The translations under genes were made by a program, and so were the position numbers. Positions 7,672 to 16,331 of a DNA stretch of 53,721 nt are shown here, piece by piece. The stretch is from Syntrophobacterales bacterium (GTDB taxonomy: Bacteria; Desulfobacterota; Syntrophia; Syntrophales; UBA2210). A model generated the notes under the pieces. The model saw only the letters and a program-made list of their open reading frames with translations. It did no database searches and was not told where the DNA came from. The first letter of the stretch is position 1; the number at the start of each line of letters is the position of its first letter. The DNA lies in assembly GCA_018433345.1 (NCBI GenBank), contig JAHDRK010000100.1, forward strand, positions 1 through 53,721. Reading direction: 5' to 3'.

Positions 7672-9218
7672 TGCTTCGCGCTGCGGATTTTTTTGTATCG
7701 CCGCGTGGTTTCCGTCGCCTCGCGACCATCCTCGGGTCGGCGGTATTCCTTTTTTTTCTTCTCTTCCCGACGACCAACGTCCCGGCCTTCGACCTTGCCG
7801 ATCGGGTGTACAAGACCACCCTGACCAACGGAATAAGGTTACTTGTCTTGGAACGTGATGTCAGCCCCACAGTTTCATTTTACATCCGTCACCGGGCGGG
7901 CGCTGTCAACGAAGACGCGGGTCGGACAGGGGCTGCTCATATGTTGGAACACATGATGTTCAAGGGAACCACAACAATTGGAACCAAAGATTTCGAAACC
8001 GAAAATCGGCTCCGGCTTCAGATCGAAGAAATCCGAACGGCGCTGAAAGAAACGATCGCGAAAGAAGGTGAAGACTCTGAGAATGCGAGGCTTTTGTATG
8101 AGAGGCTCAAAGATCTGCAAGAAAAGAAGAATAGCCTTATCGTCTCTAACGAGATTGATCGTATATATCGCGAGCGGGGGGGTGTGGATCTCAATGCCGC
8201 CACGGGCTACGAGCTTACCTCGTACATGGTCAGTCTTCCTTCCAATGCCCTCGAGATATGGGCGCGTGTCGAGTCAGACCGCCTCCTGAACCCGGTGTTC
8301 AGGGAATTCCTCCCCGAACGGGACGTGGTCATGGAAGAACGGCGTCAGACGGTGCATTCACGTCCCGACCAGCAACTCATGGAGCTTTTTCTTGGAACGG
8401 TTTTTCACGCCCATCCCTACGGCCGACCCATAATAGGGTGGAGCGAGGACATTGCCAGATTGGACCCGGCCTACATCAGGTGGTTTTTCAACACCTACTA
8501 TCGTCCTACGAACATGGTTATAACCATTGTAGGCGACGTATCTACACCCGAAGTGGTCTCGCTGGTAACACTGTATTTCGGCCCTTTAACCGACCGACGG
8601 GAAGAGGGAGCCTTGCCACGGTACATAACACCTGAGCCGCCTCAACAGGGCGAACGGCGCTCCAACCTCTTGTCCGATGCCAACCCCCGAATTATAATGG
8701 GTTTTCGAAAACCTTCCTCATTTTTGCCCGAGGATTATGTCTTTGACGTTATCGATGCAATTCTTTCGAGAGGACGGTCGTCGCGTCTCTACAGGACCCT
8801 GGTAACCGAAAAGAAACTGGCGTCTAACGTCTTCACGATAAACGGTCTACCCGGCGATCTCTACGAAAATCTATTCGTGGCGGGGGCGGACCCCTTGGAA
8901 GGTGTGTCCCTGTTGGATCTGGAAACGGCTATCTATACTGAACTGGAGAGATTGAAGTCAGAGCCGGTTTCGAAAAGGGAACTGGAAAAAGCGAAAAACC
9001 AAATCAGGTCCGATTTCTTCAGGGGCATGGATTCAAACAAAAAGCTGGCGGCGCTTTTGTCTTATTATGAAGCAATCATGGGAGATTACAGGTATATAGC
9101 AACCTATCTTGACCATATAGAAACCATCGATCCCGAAGACATCAAAAACGCGGCTTCCGCATACTTTGTGAAAAGAAACAGAACCGTTGCGCTGCTGGAA
9201 CGGGAGGAAAGACCGTGA
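7668..9218 (+). CDS. M16 family zinc metallopeptidase (catalytic)
   Basis: 516 residues. A signal/anchor segment lies at ~18-40 (ILGSAVFLFFLLFP), so the protein is exported. The inverted zinc motif HxxEH is intact as H91-M-L-E94-H95, with downstream NAATGYELTSY and VESDRLLNPVF supplying the remaining metal ligand region. A ~60-residue charged coiled insert (~106-165) separates these, longer than in the mitochondrial peptidase type. The C-terminal half holds the second M16 domain. Predicted periplasmic or outer-membrane-facing peptidase. It overlaps the next gene, a non-catalytic M16 partner, by 4 nt, the usual two-subunit arrangement in Gram-negative bacteria. AAAGGA precedes the ATG at 7668. 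Confidence 0.93.
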   Translation: MMLRAADFFVSPRGFRRLATILGSAVFLFFLLFPTTNVPAFDLADRVYKTTLTNGIRLLVLERDVSPTVSFYIRHRAGAVNEDAGRTGAAHMLEHMMFKGTTTIGTKDFETENRLRLQIEEIRTALKETIAKEGEDSENARLLYERLKDLQEKKNSLIVSNEIDRIYRERGGVDLNAATGYELTSYMVSLPSNALEIWARVESDRLLNPVFREFLPERDVVMEERRQTVHSRPDQQLMELFLGTVFHAHPYGRPIIGWSEDIARLDPAYIRWFFNTYYRPTNMVITIVGDVSTPEVVSLVTLYFGPLTDRREEGALPRYITPEPPQQGERRSNLLSDANPRIIMGFRKPSSFLPEDYVFDVIDAILSRGRSSRLYRTLVTEKKLASNVFTINGLPGDLYENLFVAGADPLEGVSLLDLETAIYTELERLKSEPVSKRELEKAKNQIRSDFFRGMDSNKKLAALLSYYEAIMGDYRYIATYLDHIETIDPEDIKNAASAYFVKRNRTVALLEREERP

Positions 9219-10687
9219 AAAAAAGGTTTCTACCGGCCATTCTGATCGGCTTTATCTTTTACGCGACCTCTTGCGCCGGCCCAAGCATCATAAAACCAGA
9301 ACCAATCGGTTCAAAAATGCCTGATCCAGACACCATCGCCTCCCCTCCTATCGATTTTGATCCCCCCTGCGCCGAACGAATCGAGCTCGACAACGGCATG
9401 GTGCTTTTTTTCATGGAGGACCGGGAGCTGCCCATTGTGAACATGACTTTCGTAACAAGAGCAGGCTCCGTCTTCGATCCACTGGGACTTGAGGGTCTTG
9501 CGGCCATGACAGCATCGGTTATGCGAAGCGGCGGAACACTGAATCTCTCCGCCGACGAAGTGGATGACGAATTGGACTTTCTTGGAGCCGAAATCTTTGC
9601 CTCCGTCACTCCCGAGTACCTGACCTTTTCGCTCAATTCGACGGTGGAAACCTTTGACAGAGCTTTTCGGCTGTTTGTTGACATCCTAAATCATCCCCGT
9701 TTTTGTGACCAACGCCTCGCCACCTCGAAAGGCGTAACCCTGGAGGAACTGACGAGGATCCAAGACGACCCGCAACGCCTCGCTTTTCGTGAAATCTCTA
9801 GGCTTATCCATGAAGACGAAGCATGGGGACGTCAGCCGTCGCCCGCCACTGTGGGCGCAATAGAGAGAAGCCACCTGGTGACCTTTCATGAACGACACAT
9901 CAAGAGAGGACCGGCAATGATAACGGTTGCCGGAGCCGTTAAGGCGTCGGAAATTACACGACAGCTGAACGATCTTTTCGGCTCGCGTTCTCTCGAAGAA
10001 AGTGATCCTCTTCCGCCTCCTCCGATTCCACGCCGCTCCTCGGCCTCATACTACCTGGCCAAGCGGCTTCCACAGTCGGTTATCATAGCCGGACATTCCG
10101 CGCCCGGCAAAAAGAGCGGTGATTATTACGCCATGGAAGTGCTCGATACCATCGTAGGCGGAGGCGGTTTTCAATCCAGGATGATGACCGAGATAAGGAC
10201 GAGACGCGGGCTGGCTTACAGTGCCGGTTCCATCTACCTGAGCCGAAGCGGGCACGGTGTTTTTACCGCCTACGCCGTAACCCGTTCCGAGGCTACCGTG
10301 ACCGTTGTGGACCTGACCGAATCCATTCTCCAGGAAATGGTCCGTAATCCGGTGGAAGAAAAAACCCTCGATCAAGCACGTAAAGCACTGACCAATAGTT
10401 ACGTCTTTTCTTTCACATCACCACGCATGATAGTGGAAAGATGGATGATTAACGAATTCCTGGGACTTCCCCCTGATTTTCTCTATACTTATATCGATCG
10501 TATCAATGCCGTAACAGCCGAAGATGTCAGGCGGGTCGCCGAAACCTTCTTAAAGGACGACAGACGAGTCCTTTTTGTTCTTGGCGACCCGGCTTTCTTC
10601 AAAGGAAACCTGTCTCAAAGAGGTCCCCTGTCGGAGGTACGAAGCGATCTGCTCAACAAGGCCTTAGACGGCAAAGATGACGATTGA
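9215..10687 (+). CDS. M16-like non-catalytic subunit, lipoprotein
   Basis: 490 residues. Residues 1-21 are a lipoprotein signal with lipobox ATSC (lipidated cysteine ~20). The fold follows M16 peptidases (MVLFFMEDRELPIVNMTF at the start), but where the catalytic protein has HMLEH this one has GLAAMTASVM, so zinc binding is lost. The second half keeps the RTRRGLAYSAGS segment that lines the substrate chamber in M16B partners. It is therefore predicted to form a heterodimer with the preceding catalytic subunit and to tether it to a membrane. It starts with GTG inside a GTGA overlap with the catalytic gene, consistent with tight stoichiometric coupling. Confidence 0.9.
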   Translation: MKKRFLPAILIGFIFYATSCAGPSIIKPEPIGSKMPDPDTIASPPIDFDPPCAERIELDNGMVLFFMEDRELPIVNMTFVTRAGSVFDPLGLEGLAAMTASVMRSGGTLNLSADEVDDELDFLGAEIFASVTPEYLTFSLNSTVETFDRAFRLFVDILNHPRFCDQRLATSKGVTLEELTRIQDDPQRLAFREISRLIHEDEAWGRQPSPATVGAIERSHLVTFHERHIKRGPAMITVAGAVKASEITRQLNDLFGSRSLEESDPLPPPPIPRRSSASYYLAKRLPQSVIIAGHSAPGKKSGDYYAMEVLDTIVGGGGFQSRMMTEIRTRRGLAYSAGSIYLSRSGHGVFTAYAVTRSEATVTVVDLTESILQEMVRNPVEEKTLDQARKALTNSYVFSFTSPRMIVERWMINEFLGLPPDFLYTYIDRINAVTAEDVRRVAETFLKDDRRVLFVLGDPAFFKGNLSQRGPLSEVRSDLLNKALDGKDDD

Positions 10688-10708
10688 TCGAGGAGTAATC
10701 TGAAACCC

Positions 10709-11959
10709 ATGATCAAAGAAGAATTATATTCCCGCCTATCAAGGGATATCGATGGATCGACAAGCGACATGATCGAGTTGCAGAAAATTCTCACCGCCAT
10801 TCCCGCGTTGGCGCCCGAAAGCGGGGGTGACGGAGAGGAAAAGAAGGCTCGTGCCTTGGAGACGGTCTTACGGGCATGGGGATTTACAGATATCGAACGT
10901 TTCGACGCGCCGGACGAAAGGACTTCTTCGGGCATACGTCCCAATATATTGGTTACCGTACCGGGCAAGCGTTCCGACAAAAGGTTGTGGATTATCACCC
11001 ACATCGATGTGGTGCCGCCGGGCGAACTCTCACTGTGGTCAACCGACCCTTACGAGGCGGTTGTATCCAACGGAAAGGTTTACGGCCGGGGGACGGAAGA
11101 CAACCAGCAGGACTTGGTGGCATCGACCATCGCCGCCAGAAGTTTGCTTCGGACTGGAATAACCCCCGAATCGACGGTTTTTATCGCCTTCGTGGCCGAC
11201 GAGGAAACGGGAAGCACCAAGGGCCTGGGTTTTTTACTCGATCATGAGCCTTCCCTCTTCAGGAAAGACGATTACATAGTGGTCCCCGATTTCGGAAACG
11301 ACCGAGGTGACGGCATCGAAGTCGCAGAAAAAAGTGTGCTGTGGCTTCGTTTTCACACCACGGGCAAGCAATGCCATGCCAGTGTCCCAGCCATGGGAAG
11401 CAACGCCTTCAGGGCGGCGTCGCACCTCGTGGTCGAGCTTGAACGTTTGCAAACCCTTTTCTCGGCAAGCGATCCTCTGTACGACCCGCCGAAAAGCACT
11501 TTCGAACCGACGAAAAAAGAGGCCAACGTTCCAAATATCAACACAATTCCAGGAGACGACACATTTTACATGGACTGCAGGATATTGCCCTCTTATAACC
11601 TGGACGATGTCATGGATGAAATCCACGCCATAACGGCACAAATGGGGAAACTATGGAACGTCACCATCAAGGCGGAAGCGGTCCAGAAGATGCAGGCCCC
11701 TCCCCCAACTCCGGCGGATTCTCCTGTTGTCCAAATGTTGCAGGAAGCCGTGGGACATGTTTACAATGTCAAGGCGGTGCCCGTCGGCATAGGCGGCGGT
11801 ACCGTGGCCGCCCTTCTAAGAGAGAGGGATTATCCCGTAGCCGCCTGGTCAAAGGTTAACCGCATGGCACATCAGCCGAACGAATACTGCGAGATCGACG
11901 TCATGACAAACAACGCAAAGGTATTCGCAAGGCTGTTTCTCAGCGAAGGAGGGCGCTGA
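10709..11959 (+). CDS. M20 family metallohydrolase (peptidase/deacylase)
   Basis: 416 residues, the normal M20 length. Metal ligands fit the family: H in ITHIDVVPPG, the bridging D in GRGTEDNQQD, the catalytic E-E pair in VADEETGS, a following D in VVPDFG and the final H in NRMAHQPNEY. The dimerisation domain lies between ~195 and ~310 (GKQCHASVPAMGSNAF). Members hydrolyse peptides or N-acyl amino acids; succinyl-diaminopimelate desuccinylase and ArgE are relatives, but diagnostic residues are not clear enough to choose. It follows the M16 pair by 21 nt and GAGGAG precedes the start region, so it probably belongs to the same peptide-degradation operon. No signal peptide is seen, so it is cytosolic. 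Confidence 0.9.
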   Translation: MIKEELYSRLSRDIDGSTSDMIELQKILTAIPALAPESGGDGEEKKARALETVLRAWGFTDIERFDAPDERTSSGIRPNILVTVPGKRSDKRLWIITHIDVVPPGELSLWSTDPYEAVVSNGKVYGRGTEDNQQDLVASTIAARSLLRTGITPESTVFIAFVADEETGSTKGLGFLLDHEPSLFRKDDYIVVPDFGNDRGDGIEVAEKSVLWLRFHTTGKQCHASVPAMGSNAFRAASHLVVELERLQTLFSASDPLYDPPKSTFEPTKKEANVPNINTIPGDDTFYMDCRILPSYNLDDVMDEIHAITAQMGKLWNVTIKAEAVQKMQAPPPTPADSPVVQMLQEAVGHVYNVKAVPVGIGGGTVAALLRERDYPVAAWSKVNRMAHQPNEYCEIDVMTNNAKVFARLFLSEGGR

Positions 11960-12287
11960 AAAAGGAGCGCAGGTCGATATCCGCGTTTCTGTCCGCCCCT
12001 CGAGCTCCCATCCCCCGCATAGAAACCCATGGGCCATGTTCTGCGTGATATTATTTCCAGGTGCCCCAACTAAATGATCACAGTTCACAGTAGCCCCCGG
12101 GATTGATTGAATGGTCGCAGCGGAGCCACAAGCGTACTTCAAAAGGGATTGCTTTAGTGTTTTTGAAGTGCTAGCATCCATTTTCCCGCATGCAGGAGCC
12201 GGTATCTTTGTGGCTTGAAACGGCTGAAAGTGAAACTCCCGATAAAGGAAACGGGAACAGTGACAAAATCGAGGTAAGAGCGAGGCA
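11960..12287 (+). other. 328-nt intergenic leader upstream of phoH
   Basis: No convincing gene on either strand; a minus-strand open frame covering it has poor protein character. It contains a 9-bp stem at 12136-12169 and a small CCCG/CGGG hairpin at about 12238-12256 close to the phoH start. No riboswitch class could be matched. It may contain the promoter and 5' leader of the phoH-pgpH-ybeY run. Confidence 0.4.
12136..12169. promoter_or_regulatory. 9-bp stem-loop in the phoH leader
   Basis: ACTTCAAAA (12136-12144), a 16-nt loop and TTTTGAAGT (12161-12169) form a perfect 9-bp stem. There is no T tract, so it is not a classical terminator; it could be a leader structure or an operator. Confidence 0.35.
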
Positions 12288-13283
12288 TTGAAGTCTAACA
12301 CTCAAGAAAACGACAGGGTTGTCAAGAAAATGGAATTTACGGACAACGCGGTCATTCAGGCTCTTTTGGGTGAACAGGGGGGAAACGTCAAGAGACTGGA
12401 AAAACTGGAAGATGTTTCAATCCATACGAGGGGCAACGTTGTGACCGTTACGGGCGGTCCACGGGAAGTGGATTTTGTCTGCAACCTCTTCGGGCAGCTT
12501 TACAGGCTTCTGGAAAAGGGCTACCCCCTCTATGCCGCCGATATTGATTACGCCCACCGTATCCTCTCCGGCAACGCCGGGATGGACCTGGAAAATATTT
12601 TTCTTGACACCGTTTTTATTTCATCAAAGAAAAAGATCATCACCCCCAAAAGCATCGCGCAGAAGCAGTATATAGATGCCATAAGAAAAAGAGACATCGT
12701 TTTCGGCATCGGCCCCGCCGGGACGGGCAAGACCTACCTGGCAATGGCCATGGCCGTGTCGGACCTCCTATCGAAGAAGGTGAGTCGGATCGTACTTACG
12801 AGACCCGCCGTAGAGGCCGGGGAGAAATTAGGATTCCTTCCAGGCGACTTGGTGGAAAAGGTAAATCCCTATCTTAGACCGGTCTACGACGCCCTTTATG
12901 ACATGATGGACTTCGAGCGCGCCGGGGCCTTGATAGAAAAGGGAACCATAGAGGTAGCTCCATTGGCGTTTATGAGAGGGAGAACCCTGAACGACTCCTT
13001 TATCATCCTAGACGAGGCACAGAATACGACCCCGGAACAGATGAAAATGTTTCTTACGAGGTTGGGGTACGATTCAAAGGCGGTGGTTACAGGAGATATT
13101 ACCCAGACCGATCTTCCCCCCAATAGACAATCCGGGCTGATTCACGCTGAATCGATCCTCCGCAAAACAAAAGGAATCGCATTCGTACATTTCTCCGACA
13201 TAGACGTGGTGAGACACCCTCTGGTCCAGGAGATAATCCGCGCGTATAACAATCTCGACAGTGCCGGCGCCGACAAAGGATAG
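12288..13283 (+). CDS. ybeZ: PhoH family ATPase (YbeZ/PhoL type)
   Basis: 331 residues from TTG at 12288; an ATG at 12330 (EFTDNAVIQALLGE) is a good alternative because family members usually begin about there. An N-terminal KH-like region (~15-100) is followed by the ATPase core with Walker A GPAGTGKT (142-149) and Walker B FIILDEAQN. PhoH/YbeZ proteins are cytosolic nucleotide hydrolases that work with the endoribonuclease YbeY in RNA and ribosome maintenance. Here ybeY lies two genes downstream with a pgpH-like gene between, an order seen in several bacterial groups. The pgpH gene starts 26 nt after this stop, supporting one transcript. Confidence 0.92.
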   Translation: MKSNTQENDRVVKKMEFTDNAVIQALLGEQGGNVKRLEKLEDVSIHTRGNVVTVTGGPREVDFVCNLFGQLYRLLEKGYPLYAADIDYAHRILSGNAGMDLENIFLDTVFISSKKKIITPKSIAQKQYIDAIRKRDIVFGIGPAGTGKTYLAMAMAVSDLLSKKVSRIVLTRPAVEAGEKLGFLPGDLVEKVNPYLRPVYDALYDMMDFERAGALIEKGTIEVAPLAFMRGRTLNDSFIILDEAQNTTPEQMKMFLTRLGYDSKAVVTGDITQTDLPPNRQSGLIHAESILRKTKGIAFVHFSDIDVVRHPLVQEIIRAYNNLDSAGADKG

Positions 13284-13309
13284 CATTCCCTGCCCCCGAA
13301 TCCGTCAAG

Positions 13310-15775
13310 GTGAATGAGACTCTTGATTGCGGTAGTTTACGAAACGTAGTGGATGTCGAGATGACAATATCCTCTCAGCACAGACAAAAGAACGAAAAAG
13401 TCAACGGCACGTCGGCGGCATTTGAAAGAATCCCCGCTTTTTTCGGCGACAAATCGATTCAACAATGCCTCATAACGGTGGCGACGGCCTTGGTCGTCGC
13501 CTGGCTCCTTTCGCCATTGTTACCCTCCCATCATCCGCAATACGATCTTGATATGATCGCATCTAAAGATATCAAGGCGGATCGCGATTTCCTCGTGAAA
13601 GACAGCGCAGCCACGGAACAGAAAATCGCAGAAGTTTCTAAAGAAGCACCCTCCCTTTTCGAGTTCGACGAATACCTCCCGAAGCTGATAGTGGACGGCG
13701 TGAAAGAGGCTTTCATGACGGCCAGGAACGCCGGTCATGCCGAAGCCGTAGAAGAAAAACATGTCAAGAAAACGGCACTGGCCGCCTTTGAAAGCAAGGC
13801 CGGCCTCGTGTTGTCGGATGATGAATTCGACCTGTTGTATAACCATGGTTTCCCCTCCGAAGTGGAAACCACAGTGCTTCAGCTTATTACAAGACTTTAC
13901 GATAGGTATTACATCCTTGACGAACGGAGCTCTCAAGTACAGCCGCCCCATGGCATTTTACCGCACTTTTATGAATCTCCATCTAAAAAAGAATTGAGCA
14001 CCGTTGACTCCAAAGAAGCGCTAACTCTGGAGGAGGCAAAGGAGATAATCCTGTCAGCCGCTGGAGATATCGAATTTATCTCCGAACCGCTCAGGGATCT
14101 CGCAATTAAAATATCCTTACGCTTAATACGCCCTAATTTGGTTTTTTCGCCTTCCTTGACCGAGCAGAACCGCCGCAAACTAATGGAAGAAGTGAAGCCT
14201 GTTTTCTACAGGGTATCAAAAGGAGAAATGATTGTCCGGGAGGGACAGAAGATTACTCCGCCGGAGCTTGAAAAACTTCAAGCACTGTCTGAGCACCGGG
14301 ACAACCGTATCCTTGGCGGGATCTCGCTTTTCACGGGAACATTTCTACTCGTTCTCATCCTTCTATTTATCCTGTACCACACGACCATTCATCGCATAGG
14401 AACATTGACCGAAAAGACAAAAAACATCCTTTTCTTGGCCTCGGCGGCACTATTGCAAGTAATCCTGCTTAAGGCGGGATTGTTTATTTCCGAAGCGGCG
14501 CCACTGCCCGCCCAAGCGATCGACAACCCTTATTTTTATGCCATTCCTTTCGCCGCCGGATCGATGTTGGTATCTGTCCTACTGGGAAACCGCGATACGG
14601 GTCTTATATTTTCCGTCTTCACTTCCTTCACCGCCGCCCTCTTGTTCCAAGAAAAATCGGCGGCGTTTTTCGTTTATTCCTTCTGCGGATCCTCGATCGC
14701 CTCCTTTTACATAGTTCGATGCAAAAAAAGATCTGATTTTTTAAGGACAGGTCTTCTCGTTGGGATTGTAAATATCTCCGTTGTCATTGCCCTTGCCCTC
14801 GTAGACGGAACCCTTTTCACTCTCAATTCTGCGATGGCTGTCCCCATGGCCGTCTCCGGAGGACTAATAACCGGTATAATGGTTTCCGGTACGGCACCTC
14901 TCTTTGAATACATTTTTGGATACACGACGGATATCAAGCTGCTGGAACTGGCGAACCTGAACCAGCCGATCTTTCAGAAAATGATCTTGACTGCGCCCGG
15001 CACCTATCATCATTCCATAATCGTAGCCTCCATGGTCGAGGCGGCCGCCGAGGAAATAGGCGCTAATTCGCTGCTGGCCAAGGTAGGCGCATACTACCAT
15101 GATATCGGGAAGATGACCAAGCCTCATTATTACGTTGAAAACCAGAAGTCTTGGGAAAACAGGCATGATAAATTAAAGCCCTCCATGAGTTCCAGGGTCA
15201 TTATATCCCATGTGAAAGACGGTTACGAAATGGCCTGCGGCTTAAAGCTGGGCGAGGAAATACGAAACATTATAAAACAGCACCATGGAACTCGACTGGC
15301 CACCTTTTTTTACGAAAAGGCAAAGAAGGAACAAGACCGGTCCCAGCCTCCCATATTGGACACCGACTTTCGATACCCCGGACCGAAGCCTCAATCCAAG
15401 GAAGCCGCCCTTGTTCTGCTGGCGGACATCGTGGAGGCGTCTTCACGCATTCTAAAAAATCCCACTCCTTCAAGGATCAAAGCCTTGATTGATACGAGAA
15501 TCAGAGAAGTCGTGGATGACGACCAGTTGGATGCCTCGAACCTCACGTTCAGCGATCTCAACAAGATTGCCGAATGTTTCTCCAGGATACTGAACGGGAT
15601 ATTTCACCACCGCATCGAATATGACGAGTCACAGGGAGTGGAACCGGGGCAGGAAGAGAAACATAAAAGGATAAACGATGACCTACATCGAAAACCGACA
15701 GAAAAAAATACCCCTGAATTTGACGAAGATCGAGCAGTGGCTTCGACAAATACAGGAGCTTCTCGAATGCGATGA
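13310..15775 (+). CDS. pgpH: 7TM-HD family phosphodiesterase (PgpH/YqfF-like)
   Basis: 821 residues. One N-terminal membrane segment (~48-65) is followed by a large extracytoplasmic domain (7TMR-HDED, ~75-330), then about seven hydrophobic helices (~340-540) and a cytosolic HD domain (~560-720) with YHHSIIVA and the metal-binding YYHDIGK. PgpH of Listeria degrades c-di-AMP, and this family usually sits between phoH and ybeY as here. It starts with GTG at 13310; the in-frame ATG at 13361 is possible. Unusually, its last ~32 codons overlap ybeY by 98 nt, and that tail is low in conservation (KPTEKNTPEFDEDRA). c-di-AMP is the expected substrate by family, but it is not proven for this lineage. 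Confidence 0.9.
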   Translation: MNETLDCGSLRNVVDVEMTISSQHRQKNEKVNGTSAAFERIPAFFGDKSIQQCLITVATALVVAWLLSPLLPSHHPQYDLDMIASKDIKADRDFLVKDSAATEQKIAEVSKEAPSLFEFDEYLPKLIVDGVKEAFMTARNAGHAEAVEEKHVKKTALAAFESKAGLVLSDDEFDLLYNHGFPSEVETTVLQLITRLYDRYYILDERSSQVQPPHGILPHFYESPSKKELSTVDSKEALTLEEAKEIILSAAGDIEFISEPLRDLAIKISLRLIRPNLVFSPSLTEQNRRKLMEEVKPVFYRVSKGEMIVREGQKITPPELEKLQALSEHRDNRILGGISLFTGTFLLVLILLFILYHTTIHRIGTLTEKTKNILFLASAALLQVILLKAGLFISEAAPLPAQAIDNPYFYAIPFAAGSMLVSVLLGNRDTGLIFSVFTSFTAALLFQEKSAAFFVYSFCGSSIASFYIVRCKKRSDFLRTGLLVGIVNISVVIALALVDGTLFTLNSAMAVPMAVSGGLITGIMVSGTAPLFEYIFGYTTDIKLLELANLNQPIFQKMILTAPGTYHHSIIVASMVEAAAEEIGANSLLAKVGAYYHDIGKMTKPHYYVENQKSWENRHDKLKPSMSSRVIISHVKDGYEMACGLKLGEEIRNIIKQHHGTRLATFFYEKAKKEQDRSQPPILDTDFRYPGPKPQSKEAALVLLADIVEASSRILKNPTPSRIKALIDTRIREVVDDDQLDASNLTFSDLNKIAECFSRILNGIFHHRIEYDESQGVEPGQEEKHKRINDDLHRKPTEKNTPEFDEDRAVASTNTGASRMR

Positions 15776-16130
15776 TGACGATATCTCCGTGATCCTTGTG
15801 GACGATAAGGAGATAAAGTCCATCAACCGACAATATCTTGGGAAAGATCGCCCCACAAACGTGATTTCCTTCCCCATGCGGGAGGACGGGTTCGACAACG
15901 TGGCCCCCCACCTCCTGGGCGACATCATGGTATCCGTCGATACCGCCGAACGTCAATCGGAAGAGAGTGACATCCCCCTGGAGGACATGATTCTCTTTCT
16001 CATGATCCATGGCGCACTTCATCTGCTCGGCTATGATCATGAAACCTCTGAAGAAGGGCGCAAACAAATGGTCGACAAAGAGGATGAATTGTTTTTCACC
16101 TTGACGGGATATTACCTGGAGAGGGAGTGA
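15678..16130 (+). CDS. ybeY: endoribonuclease YbeY (rRNA maturation factor)
   Basis: 150 residues with the zinc-binding signature HGALHLLGYDH (H3xH5xH pattern) and the upstream NVISFPM segment that define YbeY. It is a single-strand endoribonuclease needed for 16S rRNA 3' maturation and 70S quality control. The start at 15678 is supported by AAAAGGA upstream and by the conserved YIENRQKKIPL N-terminus, which lies entirely in the region overlapping the pgpH-like gene. The overlap therefore appears real rather than a mis-called start. It is the last gene of the phoH-pgpH-ybeY run; a corC homologue is present in the window but in a separate operon with lnt. Confidence 0.95.
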   Translation: MTYIENRQKKIPLNLTKIEQWLRQIQELLECDDDDISVILVDDKEIKSINRQYLGKDRPTNVISFPMREDGFDNVAPHLLGDIMVSVDTAERQSEESDIPLEDMILFLMIHGALHLLGYDHETSEEGRKQMVDKEDELFFTLTGYYLERE

Positions 16131-16202
16131 TCCGAATATTGCGGTCAGACCCTTAATCCTCCCTTTTTTGTATTCCTTTGCTCTACCTGGTTATCCATTG
16201 GA

Positions 16203-16319
16203 ATGATTCTCAAAGGTAAAATGATACTCCAAGGCCGCCTATGGAAGTCCTACCTGGCGGCGGTGGGGAGATATAAAGAATTCCGTACGGTATTGGTGAA
16301 GGATGGGTGGTACTGTTAA
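16203..16319 (+). CDS. possible 38-residue small protein
   Basis: An open frame between ybeY and the MltD-like gene encodes 38 residues, basic and aromatic (ends KDGWYC). It has a second in-frame ATG at 16221. There is no good ribosome site and no recognised family, so it may be chance. The rest of the ~200-nt gap shows nothing else. Confidence 0.15.
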   Translation: MILKGKMILQGRLWKSYLAAVGRYKEFRTVLVKDGWYC

Positions 16320-16331
16320 GGAAACATGGAA

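Noticed and set aside
12200-12290. Possible cobalamin or other riboswitch before phoH
   Set aside because: The local CCCG/CGGG hairpin and AACAGTGAC did not line up with the conserved core of any riboswitch I know.
11849-12301. 150-codon minus-strand open frame in the phoH leader
   Set aside because: Overlaps the M20 gene end, lacks a ribosome site and has no recognisable protein pattern.
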